From NCBI RefSeq assembly GCF_900496995.4, contig NC_044012.1, positions 22,668,759 to 22,732,758 on the forward strand: DNA of 64,000 nucleotides. The letters run 5' to 3'. Source of the stretch: Aquila chrysaetos chrysaetos (Eukaryota > Chordata > Aves > Accipitriformes > Accipitridae). The number at the start of each line of letters is the position of its first letter. The first letter of the stretch is position 1. Positions 1 through 22,766 of this stretch are shown here, piece after piece. Under the pieces are notes generated by a model that did not search any database, was not told the origin of the DNA, and saw only the letters and a list, made by a program, of their open reading frames with translations. Made by a program: the position numbers and the translations under genes.

Positions 1-194
1 AGCACATCCAGGGGCCTCCAGCACAGCCTTTGCTAACAGCAGCATCCTTCTCCACAAGTCCCTCAGACACTCACGCCAGTTCTCCCTGGTGCTGAGTATC
101 CCAACAGGGATACTGGGCAAATTTGAACAAAAGGAACCTTGGCACAGGGTTAATATGTGGGATTTCACAGAGGATCCCTCCTGCCTCCCCTTAC

Positions 195-12461
<12,267 letters not shown>

Positions 12462-12877
12462 CTTGAAACTGCAAGTCACAGCTGTCCAAAGCAAGCGGAA
12501 GGGAAAGCGGCAAGGCCTTGGTGCGGTCTGAAGAAACGACAAACAAGGCTCTTGCATGTTGTCAGCTCAAGCAATAACATCAGGATCATTGCCTCCATCT
12601 CCTGAAAGGGTCTCCCCACATTGATAAGTACTCTCACTGACTCTTCAGTTCAACTATCAGTCTGCCCCAAACAGTCCTGGCCCAACCCCAAACTTCCTCT
12701 CCCCCAACCTCCCTGATTTCTTGAGCTCCACCACAAGTTACATGTTCTTTGAAAACACATGGTTTTAAAATACCAAGTTCACCTGGATACTGAACTTAGT
12801 AAGGGGCTGTGTTTGCCTTGCTGGAGACATGGGGCAGGGGGGATTGCCAAGTCCTAAAATCATTCAAGGTGATTACA

Positions 12878-12945
12878 TCATAGAATCATAGAACAGCTGA
12901 GTTTGGAAATGGCCTCTGAATACCACCTCCTCCACCCCCCCTCCC
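12878..12945 (-). mobile_element. Short CR1 LINE 3' end
   Basis: 'tcatagaatcatagaa' followed by a diverged 'ggtttggaaaggacct'-type stretch is the reverse complement of the CR1 3' terminus with its attctatg microsatellite. The remnant is about 65 bases and lies just upstream of the first coding exon of AARS1. Confidence 0.7.
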
Positions 12946-13199
12946 CGCTCAAAGCAGGGGTAACTCCAGGGATGCCTGGAAACCTTCCCAGAGAGGAAAG
13001 GCATCACAATACGCACACCAGAGGCAGCTGACAGTTTGGCGGTGAGCACCTCCTGTACATCCTAACGGGTACCTAAAGCTGTCCCCTGCCAATAGAGCGC
13101 AATGCGGTTCTCTGGAGGGCCAAGCTCCCAGCAACCTTCTGCGGCACAGAGGGACAGTAATTCCTCATACGACCAAGGCCAGCGAGTCATTGGAGGGAA

Positions 13200-13970
13200 G
13201 GAAGGACTCGAGGAGGGAAGGTCTCGGCGCAGCGGCGGCTCCAGGGCAGAGCAGGGCCTCTGCCCTGACACCACCCGGTCTCAAGAGCCCAAGGAGAGGC
13301 GAGGGCACAGCGGGTACCCGGCAGCCCTGCGGACAGCCGCCGTAGGGCCGGCAGACAGGCATCCCCCCCCGCGGCCCCGCCTGAGGCGAGGAGACCAGCG
13401 GCCCCGCCACCCTCCCGCCCCTCACCGCTACCCGCCCCGGCCGCCTGCCCTGCCACGCCGTCTCCCCTCGGTCCGCGGGACCCAGCCGGGCCAGAGGAGG
13501 CGGCCGGGCCGTGGAGGCAAACCCCCAAGGCCGCTGACCCCCAGCAACGCCTCAGGCCCCAGCAGAGGCCCAGCACGCCCTACCTCCCCGGCCGCCGCCG
13601 CCCCTCACTCCGCACCGCCGGCCCCACCGCAGCGCCCGTTCCGCTCCGCCCCGCCCCTCCCGGCGCCGGCGCCACGCCGTGCGCCAGCTTCCGATTGGCT
13701 GTCGGGGCCGTCGCTCTGGATCAGCCCCGCCCCCTCCCCTCGGCCGGCCTTGGGGGTGGGCCGCCCGCCGGCTGATGCAATGACGGGACACGGCGGCCAC
13801 GTGACGCGGCCCGGCTGAAGCCGGGATCGGAGCCGCCATTTTAGGAGAGTCAGCCCTGCTGCGGGACTGGGATGGGAGGCTGCTCCGGGGCGGGGCGGGG
13901 CAGGGCAGGGCAGGCGAGATCGAGGGGGGACCGAGGGGGCTGGGACCGTAAGGGCCCTCCAGTCCGTCCT
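13200..13970 (-). promoter_or_regulatory. CpG-island promoter of AARS1
   Basis: This is a dense CpG, GC-rich block upstream of the first coding exon. It holds an inverted CCAAT box (13694-13698), an E-box CACGTGAC (13798-13805), AAAATGGCGGC on the minus strand (YY1-like, about 13832-13843) and a TGACG half-site next to the AARE. A 5' UTR exon is required by the acceptor at 12468. A possible donor, GGGGAG followed by GTAGGG on the minus strand, would end such an exon at 13584. The transcription start cannot be fixed by eye. No plus-strand gene was recognised leaving the island, although divergent transcription is possible. Confidence 0.75.
13773..13781 (-). promoter_or_regulatory. Amino-acid response element (ATF4/CHOP composite site)
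   Basis: On the minus strand the sequence is ATTGCATCA, an exact match to the C/EBP-ATF composite element known from stress genes such as CHOP. Cytosolic aminoacyl-tRNA synthetases, AARS1 included, are known ATF4 targets. The location in the CpG island supports function, but binding is inferred. Confidence 0.65.
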
Positions 13971-14125
13971 CACTGCTCTGCCTCACTATAGGCACAGGGA
14001 CACTGCAGTACCGTGAGGCCTTGGCCCACCTGGCACAGCCCCGCTCCCTGCAGACGGGCCTGAGGCCTCGGCCGCTGATGTGGAGGGAGCAGGGGGCTGT
14101 AAAAGGCTCAGGCCAAGAAGGGGAT

Positions 14126-14141
14126 GGGGGGGGGGGGGGGG
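14126..14141. repeat. Poly-G tract (16 bases)
   Basis: Homopolymer of 16 G. Similar C or G runs occur in CARMIL2 introns at 40974-40987, 44163-44175 and 50299-50313. Such runs cause polymerase slippage and read dropout, so their lengths may be unreliable. Confidence 0.85.
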
Positions 14142-14429
14142 AGCTGGCTGGGGATGGTGGGTGAGGGAGCTGCTGGAGTGGTGACCAGAGCCCTGTGGGC
14201 TTCCCTGCTGGGGCCTTTGCATGGGTCTGAGGGGACAAGGTCATGGCTAAGAGATGGGGGGGGGTGTTCACTACATGGCAAACATACTCTGGTCATGCAG
14301 TCAGAGACTTGATGGGGTAGAGGCATGCAGTCCAAGGCCAAGAGGCACAGCACGCACACAGGGGAGGTGCCACATTGACAAAAAGTTCAGTGTAAGGACA
14401 GTCAAGCATTGAAACAGGCATCCAGGGAG

Positions 14430-14566
14430 ACTGCAGGGTCCCTAGAGGTTTTTGAGGTCTGGTTCAAGCCCTGGGCAGCTTGATCTGAAGTCATTGCTGA
14501 CCTTGCTCCTCCTGAGGGGGCTTGGAGTAGAGTCCTCCCAGGTCCTCTCCAACCTGAATGGTCCCC
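14430..14566 (+). mobile_element. Diverged CR1 LINE 3' fragment
   Basis: 'aggtttttgaggtctggttcaag', 'gggcagcttgatctgaag' and 'ggtcctctccaacctgaatgg' follow the order of the CR1 3' untranslated region on the plus strand. It lies between the AARS1 island and the first SDR gene. Nothing else is recognisable in about 14000-15900. Confidence 0.6.
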
Positions 14567-16094
14567 AGGTGCCTCCACAGCATTGGGATCTTATAGCTTG
14601 GTCTCATCTCTTCCCCAGAGCACCCCTTCTGTCCCCAGGCTGTGGTTCCTGAGCCATGAGCATGTCTGTGCTGCTGCCCTTCTTGGCCTTGGTTGCCATC
14701 AGTTAGCCCTTTCCAAAGGTCGCTTGCTGCTCACCTCCCCCCGCTCAGTGCTGGCCTGCAGCCATTCCCACCATTCCTTGTGCTGCAGCCTTCTCTGCTT
14801 GTGTCTGTTGTCTCCTTCCCAAGGAGCCTGGAAGGAAAAGAGGAAACTCCAGTCTTGTTGGTTTCTAATGGGAACTCTGTTCTGGATGCTGCTTGCAGAT
14901 AGCAGCAGGAGTGGGCAAGTCTGTACAGTGCAATTGCTTGCGCAGGTGAGTACACCCTCAATAACGCCTGCTACAGCGGGTCTGAGTCTAACACCATCCA
15001 AATCCACGCCCAGCACGCTTACCTCTCATGAGGGCCGTAGTCTACTCACCAAGATGGAAGGAAACATCACTGCTTCCTCCTCTCCATGCTCGTGTCACTG
15101 AAAGCACATCTTCCAAACTTGGAGCGCCTTCACCATCTCTCAGCTGCTGGCCTAAGTATTTATTTGGTGATTGCCAGACGTGGAACCACTCAAATACTCA
15201 GGGAATAGTCAGCTCTGTCTCTTCTGCCAGGCTAAGCGAGGCTGGGCAACACATGTGTCCCTTTCGGCACATCCAGATGTGATGGACCCATCCCTGCTAC
15301 TTTCCTCTTACTTCCTCCCCCACCTTAAATTCAGGTTGCCCCAATTCTTCTGTTTGTGCTGAGGCTTTTTACACGGCAGCTCTTGGTTTCTTTCAGCTCG
15401 CTTCTGCCTCTTAAAAATCCATGCCCCCGGGCTGGTCTGGGCTGCAGGAGCCTTGGCTTTGCAGGCATCTCTTGGGCTGATAAGCACCCAGCATTGTCCT
15501 CCAGCAAGGAGAAGGGTGGTGGCCATGAGCATGGAGCCCCAGCAGCCCGCAGGTAGAGGTGCAGGGAGCTGGGGGTCTTCTCTGCTGGCTCCTGGGTGCT
15601 CTGGGTGAAAGCATTGGTGCGAGTTGAGCCTGCAGTGTTAGAAACACCCTCCCTGCACTTTCCAGGCTGGGCTTTGGATTAGCATCCCTGGGTTCAGCCA
15701 TCCCAAACTGGGACATCAGCAGCCACAGCCAGATTTGGACCTGTTTTCCTTTTCTCGGTGGTGTTTCCAAGGGCTCTTCCAAGCCTGTGGTAGAGGTGAC
15801 CCTTCTCCTGTGGGACTCTGGGAGCTGGGGCTTTAGAAGAGTGAAGCAGTGGGGAACTGGATGATGCAGGAGACATGCAGCCTCATGTGCTGAAATGGCG
15901 GGGAGCCCTTGGTCCACCCTGGGACCCTGGCTCTGCCTGGAGCAAGCGAGGGGCCAGGGGCCAGGGCTGATGCTGGCACCGTCACCGTCCCCGTGGGCGC
16001 CCAGAGCCACACCCTGGGCTGTGCCCAGCTCCTCTTCACGCCGAGCAGGCGGCAGTCCTGCCGTGTGTCACAGCCTGGCGCGGAGGCCGCAGAG

Positions 16095-19000
16095 ATGGCT
16101 GCACTGGCTCGGAGCGTCCTAGTGACGGGGTCCAACCGGGGCATTGGGCTGGAGCTCGTGAGGCAGCTCGCCGCCAGCCCCCGGCCCCCCCAGCACATCT
16201 TTGCCACCTGCCGTGACCCCGAGAGTCCGAGAGGGAAGGTCAGTGCGGGTGCAGGGCACAGGGATGATCCCGAGCCAGGCGGGTGAAAGAAATTGGTGGT
16301 CCCCGCAGCCCTGCCGGCTCGCTGCCGGATCTCGCCCTGGCTGGGTGGTCCGGCAGCGGGGCAGGAGTGCTCTGGTGGGGTCTCATAACCTCCCCAGCCC
16401 CGCAGCTATGGCGGTGCCCAACCCAGCCAGGTGGGATGAGGCTGGAGGGGCAGACATGGTGCCCATGTCCTCAGCCCTCACTCCTGGCTGTGCCAATGGC
16501 TGGTCAACCCCTTCTCCATGCTGGGATCACCCAGGACGGGGGGCAGCGCCTGAGCCCAGCAGCACCCTTCTCTTGCCGGCTGCGGGGATGCTGCCCTGCC
16601 CCGTCTGTGGGGAATGGCCCCACACACTTTCCCCAACAAAAGCAAAGGCACCCTGGCCTGGCTGCTGCTGGGGTGACCTGGGAGCAGGGGTGGGAGACCT
16701 GGTTGTGCCACTGGTGACTTCTAACCTCCTCCCTTGTTCCATCACTTTATTTCCAGGCCCTGCAAGAATTAGCTGCCCAGCACCCCAGCATCAAACTGGT
16801 CCAGCTAGGTATGGAGCAATCATCTCCCTCGTTGCACCCAGCATTGCTTCTAGCCCTCCGCTCGCTTCAGGGACGGGACTGGGGGCAGCTTTGTTGGGCA
16901 GCCTGCCTTAACACTGGCAGTCAGGCAGCTCCAGCCCTGCCAGGTGGGGAGGGAGCAGTGCACATATGGGCAGGCTTCCCCCTCCAAGCAGAGATGCCCG
17001 CTGGCTGGAAGCAGTCAAACTGGCTTCAGAGGCAGGCAGAGGTGGGTCTGGACACCTCACCCAAGCAAGTTTCATGAGAAAGGCATGACCTCTGTTCCCA
17101 AAGATGCTAAATACACTGCCTGAGTCTTGGGCTGGGACATGCAGGTTCGCAAAGCGAAGCAAGGCAGGGCAGAGCAAGCAAACTTACTGAATGGTTCCTA
17201 AGTAGGAGGGTTGGTTTGGAGTCTGCTTGGAGGTGGCCATGATTGGCATTTCCTTCACTGCAGGTAAAAAAAGGAGAAAAGAAATTGGCTGAAAGGATGC
17301 ATATGGGAAATCTGGCCTCGTGGTGGTGTTGGTATCCCAGGTTGATGCTCAGACCCAGAGGCATGCTGCAGTTCGGGATGTCCGCAGCCTGGACTGGGGA
17401 GATGTCCTTTCGTCCTTTCCCTGCTCCCATGGAGGTGGTCCAGATTTGGTGACCTTTGTCAGCAGCGGTGGGGAGCAGCAGGAGAAGGTGGCAAATGGAC
17501 CTGGACAGCACAGGGACTTGGGGGAGAAAAGGGAGAGCAGCCAGGGCAGCGTTTGGTTTTGCCAAAGTTGAGGTATTCGCAGGCAGGAAGCTTCCAGGGT
17601 GCTGAGCAGGGATGGGGGTTCGCTGGGTGGACAGCATTGGGGTGAAACATGGGGAGATAAGGAGCACCAGGCTGAGGAAGGTGGTGTCCTGCAGATGTGT
17701 CTTGAGGAGGCAGACTGCGCTCTCTGAGAGAGCAGGGGCTTCTCACAGCCACTTTTTTTTTAAGAAGAGTTGGTCCAAAAAGCCATCCAAACCCAAAAGA
17801 AGCGTTTTGGGGAAGCATTTGTACCAGAATTGCGATTGCTGTAATGAGTGAAGTGGGAAGCAGCTGGAGTTTCTAAATACTTCTGAGTATTTCCTTAGAG
17901 CCAATAATAAGAAAACGGAATCAAGGCAATGCAAAGACCATATCAGTCTCTACCTACCTATTTGTTTTTTGAAAAGTTCAAGTAAATTTTTAGCATTTCT
18001 TAGCAAAGAAGGCATTCCTGAGGTCAGGCTTTACCAAAAAGAGGCAGCAAATCGCTCTCTTACTATTAAATAGATTATTAAAGTAGACCACCTTCTCTGT
18101 GATACACAATAGCATCTTTAAAATCACCTGTGAGCCCCAGCTCCTAGTATGTGATGGGAAGAGCATGCTTACTTTCTCACCAAAGCATGGCCAACATAAA
18201 AGGGACATCTCAAGGGGCTGACCACTAAATAAACAGCCTTTACTAAAATACATACACCCCAAAACCCAGATTATCAATAAAGTCCCCAAATAAGCTAAAA
18301 AGGTGGGAAAAATCCAACAACAATGAAGTATTTTTTTAAAAAAAGAGGAGCTGCTTCAGGCTGGCTTTCTCCATCTTCAGGAAAGGTTGGCTTCAAACCA
18401 GTAACAGGAATGCACTTTTCAGAAAGGAAAGTTATAAATTAACTCCAAAATGCTTCAGACCTGTTGCTTCCTTTCCTTCTCTCCCTCTTTCTTTCTTTCT
18501 CATCCTTATCCTCTTATTTCTTCCAAGGAGACAAGAGTTTGTTCTTTCAGCAAATTTGGCTGGCCTAGCACTGGAAACGTGCTGGTTCCACATGCCTGGC
18601 CCCTTGGAGCAATGACTCAGCTAGTCCAAACAGAGCAGTTAATCATTCACCAAAGCAACTGAAAGATCCCTCACATGTGGTGGAGTGATGGAGCCTTGAA
18701 CTCCGATCATTATGCATTATAAAAAGCACCCTGTGATATGTCCTGCAGCTGGCCATGCATGTCCTCTTAAATCCCAAGGCTCCATCCCCTCATGTACGGC
18801 AGCTCCACAGCAGATTATCTCATCAAATTCCCCCAGAATGTTTTCATGATACCTCTGCGAAGGTCCATGCTGCACAAGGCAAGGTGGTAACAAGTGCCAG
18901 GCCGCTCAAATACTTGCTTACCACCATAAAGACACCAGGAGAGTTAAAAACATCAGGAAAAAGGATTGTTCTTCTGCTCATCAGTGTACAAAATACTCCA

Positions 19001-22000
19001 AGAAGGGAGTCTTCAGCCTTGCAAACCTTTGCTAAGTCAGTCTTGTCTAAGCATGAGAACAGAAACACAGCTCAGGGGCCAAAGTATTGCAAAAAAGAAA
19101 TCTAGCTCTGCGATCCCCCCCACCCATCAGGCTCATCAGATTAGCACCTGCAAAAAATGTGCGCAGAACTGTGCACAGGGAGGAAAGGCACATTCCAACA
19201 TGCTCATACGCGTGAATATTCATGGTTCTTAAGAGCTCGGTGGTGTACTTGGGATATTGAAAGGCAATATATAAAGTTTAATGTTGGCCTAACCAGCCCA
19301 TTTCAGATCCTGAAGGTGTTTAGATGACCCCTTTTAAATCAACAATGGCCACTTCAGTGGGGTGAGCACCCGGTAGGGGATGCACATCCTAACAAGCAAA
19401 CCCAAAAGCAGAACACAAACTTAAAAAATACCATTCCTATTGCTTTAGCCAAAAAAAATCCTGCAATTAAAGCGTGGCAGATTTTCCAAAAGATACCAAT
19501 ATTTATGTGAAGAAAAAGGCACTGGAAATACTTCCCTGTTAGCACAATTTCAATTGTTTCTGGTTGCTTCAGAGGGCTTGTCCCCCCCAGTTTGGCCAGA
19601 GCAGCCATGCTGTAGAGATGGGGAAGTTCAGACTCAGAGCATGCAAACAAATATTGCAGGTTATATCCCAAATATTTTATTACTTGTACTCACCTCAGCT
19701 CATCTGTCAGCTCCAAATCCTCATTGGTAACAATGGGAAGCAAAAAAAATCTGAAAGAAAAAGAAAAGAAAAAAGGAAGGACTTTTGCATACAAATGGCT
19801 GCAAAGCTATGGGAAGTTGTGCTGTGGAAGGTGAATTTAAGCACAAATTGTTAAAAAAAGGCAAAGATAGCTCTAAATGATCAGTCAGATCAACCAGAAA
19901 AGATCTTCATGTAATTCAACAATAAAATGAATGGGTCCCCCCCTATGGTAACAGCCCCCATAGCTGCTGTGCAATACAGAAGGATTTGAGGAGTGTAGTC
20001 AGGTTGTTTCCCCAAAGATGGTGTCTATCCTTAAAATGTGCCCATCTAGCTGCATTGTCTCCTGGTGGAAATAAAAGCGGGAGCCTCAGTGTGCAAGCAC
20101 CGAGCATCCCTTGTGCAATCATAAATTCCCTGAATACAAAAAGCAAATACAGCTAAGTTCTTGTTACCAGTAGCCTCCATATGACCAAAAAGGAGCTGAA
20201 TCAAGGTTTAATTCAGCTAAGGCTGTGAAGCCAAGAGGTGAGGACAAACTGCTGCTCATTTCAATGTGCTTAACACCCTGACCTGCTAAACCTGGTCCTT
20301 TCTGGATAATGCTGGTTTAAAGAGAGCCATTCGAGCCACAGCACACTTTCCAGTGGATGCTGTGTGACTCGCTGGAGCTCTCCTCCACTTTGCTTTTTGC
20401 CCCGGCAGACGCAGTGAACTTGCCCAGCATCCGAGGCGCCGTGCGGGCTGTGGGGTCTCATCTGAAGGACTGGGGCTTGAACCTGCTCATCAACAACGCG
20501 GGTGTCAGCTCGCACGCCACACTGCGCTCTCTGGATTCGCGGGAGATGCTCTCTGCGTTCGCCACCAATGTGGTCGGGCCAGTTCAGGTTACCAAGGTAC
20601 ATGTGGACCTTTTGGGTTTCTCCTGCCTGGGGAGATGTTCCCCATGGCAAAGGTGACCTCAGCTGGGTGGATTCTCACTCTCTCAAACGAGGCAGACTGA
20701 TGGGGGCAAGACCAGGACCACGGGGCTCCTCTGCCCACCTAGAGGAGCAGGGAGGCAGCTCAGCTCAGCCCCAGCATCTCCCATGTTTCTCTCCTCCCCA
20801 GCTGAAGCTCCTGCCCACCCCGGGCTGGCTGTGCCAGCTTGCTCCTTTCCTGGGGAAAGGCAGGAGCCTGGCCCCTCCCTGGGGAGTCCTCCCCATCCTC
20901 TGCCCTTCTGCTGGGGATGTCTGTCCAGCTGCTCATCCGCGGTCTGACAGAGACCTCCAGGGCTGTCCTCAAGCTCGGGGCTTGTCATGTATTAACAGAG
21001 CGTTGGTGTCTTTGCGTCAGGAATTTCTGCCACTCCTGGAGAAGGCAGCAAAGGGCGCGGGGAAGGAGGGGCTGAGCTGCAGCAGGGCCGCGGTCATCAA
21101 CATCTCCACCAAACTGGGCTCCATCGGGCTGTGCCTCGGGGTGCCAGAGGCCCCCATGTACCCGTACCGTGCCAGCAAGGTGAGGTGCCAGGTGAGGCGC
21201 TGGGGATGCTCTGCTGTGCACCATGCCTGTGGAGAGGGGAGCCCATGGGGGCACCCACCTGCCCCAGGCCACCCACCCCCTGCCTGGTTCTCCCAAGCGT
21301 AAGCATGGAGAGCGAGACCAGTTACACCTGGGACTGAGCCTTTCAGGCAGGTTGTGCCGATGCTTTACCCCAGGGTCAAGTCCCATTTCCCACCTCCACA
21401 GCCATTTTCTGGCTGGGAAATGTCCCCCGCTCCTGCCCACCCATGCCCCGAATTGTGCTGGCACGGTGGTGCCTCTTCCAGGCTGCCCAGAACATGGTGA
21501 CGAGGTGCATGGCTGCAGAGCTCCAAGACAAGGGGATCTTGTGCGTGGCCATCCATCCTGGCTGGGTGAAGACTGACATGGGGACGGAGAAGGTACTGGG
21601 CTGTGCAGGGGAGGGTCAGCAGGACCCCCACTGTTCCCCCAACTCTCGGGCACGACAGGGGCACTTGGGGCAGGGGATGTTGTGTGATGCTGTGGGCTGC
21701 CAGTACCATCCTCTGGGGCAGAGCAGGCAGGGAGCAGGCAGCAAGCTGGAAGATGCCAAGTGCACGGGATAGCCAGCCCTGTCCCCCCACCCAGAACGGA
21801 GAACGGGGGGGTGGCAGTAAGGAAAAATACTCCCATGAGCACCGTGGGTGCTGATCCCCAGGCCATGCAGCCTCCGGTCTGCAGTGACGCTGTGCCTTGT
21901 CCTCTTCTGCAGGCACCCCTGACGGTGGAGCACAGTGTGCAGGGCATCCTGACAGTGCTGGCCAGCCTCTCACAGGACACCTCTGGAGCCTTCCTTGACT

Positions 22001-22026
22001 GGGAAGGGAACACCCTGCCTTGGTGA
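16095..22026 (+). CDS. C-factor-like short-chain dehydrogenase/reductase, copy 1
   Basis: This is an NAD(P)-binding Rossmann-fold oxidoreductase of the classical SDR superfamily, most like the C-factor/CsgA-like vertebrate proteins; substrate unknown. Six coding exons: 16095-16238, 16757-16808, 20409-20596, 21021-21179, 21482-21592, 21913-22026, total 768 bases, 255 residues plus stop. The cofactor motif TGSNRGIG is at residues 11-18, NNAG at 94-97, a Ser of INIS/LGS at 157-162, and the catalytic YRASK gives Tyr177 and Lys181. HPGWVKTDMG, the typical C-terminal segment, follows, and the protein ends in LPW. There is no signal peptide or membrane segment, so it is probably cytosolic. The start sits in a good Kozak context (cgcagagATGG). 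Intron 2 is 3.6 kb and AT-rich. It faces its paralogue tail to tail. No clear AATAAA was found downstream of the stop. Confidence 0.92.
17750..20200. other. AT-rich stretch within SDR copy 1 intron 2
   Basis: This part of intron 2 is visibly A/T-richer than everything around it, with many A or T runs. No exon, conserved peptide or recognisable transposon was found in it. Confidence 0.6.
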
Positions 22027-22696
22027 CAGACGGATGGATGGCGCCTCTTGCCCATGCCGCAGCCTCCTGCTCCCCGGCTCACCCCTCTGCATGGTCACCC
22101 CGCTCACTCGTCCTCAGCTCACCCTGCGCTGCCAGGAAGAGGGGAAGGGCTTTGGAAGCAGCTTCTCTCCCCTTCCCCAGCCCCCACGCAGCCCTGCAGT
22201 CCCCCTGTACCCCCAGCCTCTGTAAATGCCGCTGATGCCTTTCTGCTCTGTCTCTGCACCCCCAGCCTCAAACCCCCTGGCCGAGCCTGGCACACGCTCC
22301 CTGCGCACTGCCCAAGCACCATGCGTCCGTCTGTCCTGCCTGCGACCGAGCATCTCCTGAATGAGGGGAGAGGGTGGCTGATCCCTGCGATCCCCAGCCC
22401 CTTGAGCCTCTCCAGGACAGAGCAGCACCTACATGGCCCCAGGGCTGCCCTGACCCCGCAGGGGCAACCTCCCTCCTGGGAGAGGGGCTCTGCTCCGGCT
22501 CTGGTGCCTCCCGAAGGGGACTTCTCCAGAGGGTGGTCACGGTGCCACGGGACCCACGGGCTGGCACTTGTGGGGATGCCAGCGACAGCCGTGGGTTGGG
22601 TGGGGGGCCGCAGGCACCGCACACCCTGGGATAAGGAGCGGGGCCGCCCCAGCAAGCTGGCAGCACACAGCAGAGCCGGTGGCTCTCAGGCAGGGG
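22027..22696. other. Convergent intergenic region between the two SDR genes
   Basis: This stretch holds the 3' UTR of copy 1 and the spacer to copy 2. It is GC-rich, and the open frames here are compositional. No further gene was seen. Confidence 0.6.
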
Positions 22697-22702
22697 TTTA
22701 TT
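22697..22702 (-). terminator. Poly(A) signal of SDR copy 2
   Basis: AATAAA on the minus strand, 65 bases beyond the stop codon at 22767-22769, giving a very short 3' UTR. Confidence 0.8.
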
Positions 22703-22766
22703 GAGGACGTGGGGCAGGTGGGAGCAGCAGCACAGGGCCCCACTGCCAGGAGGCCAGGCCGGCATC

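Noticed and set aside
1-194. Search for the next AARS1 exon at the left edge
   Set aside because: No minus-strand peptide matching the C-terminal AARS1 region was found, so this is intron.
13102-14271. Long open frames on both strands (238-239 codons) in the AARS1 CpG island
   Set aside because: High GC removes stop codons. The peptides are Pro/Arg/Ala-rich with no conserved pattern or splice partners.
20985-22082. A 365-codon minus-strand open frame
   Set aside because: It is antisense to exons 4-6 of SDR copy 1 in GC-rich DNA, and the real coding frame on the plus strand is clear.
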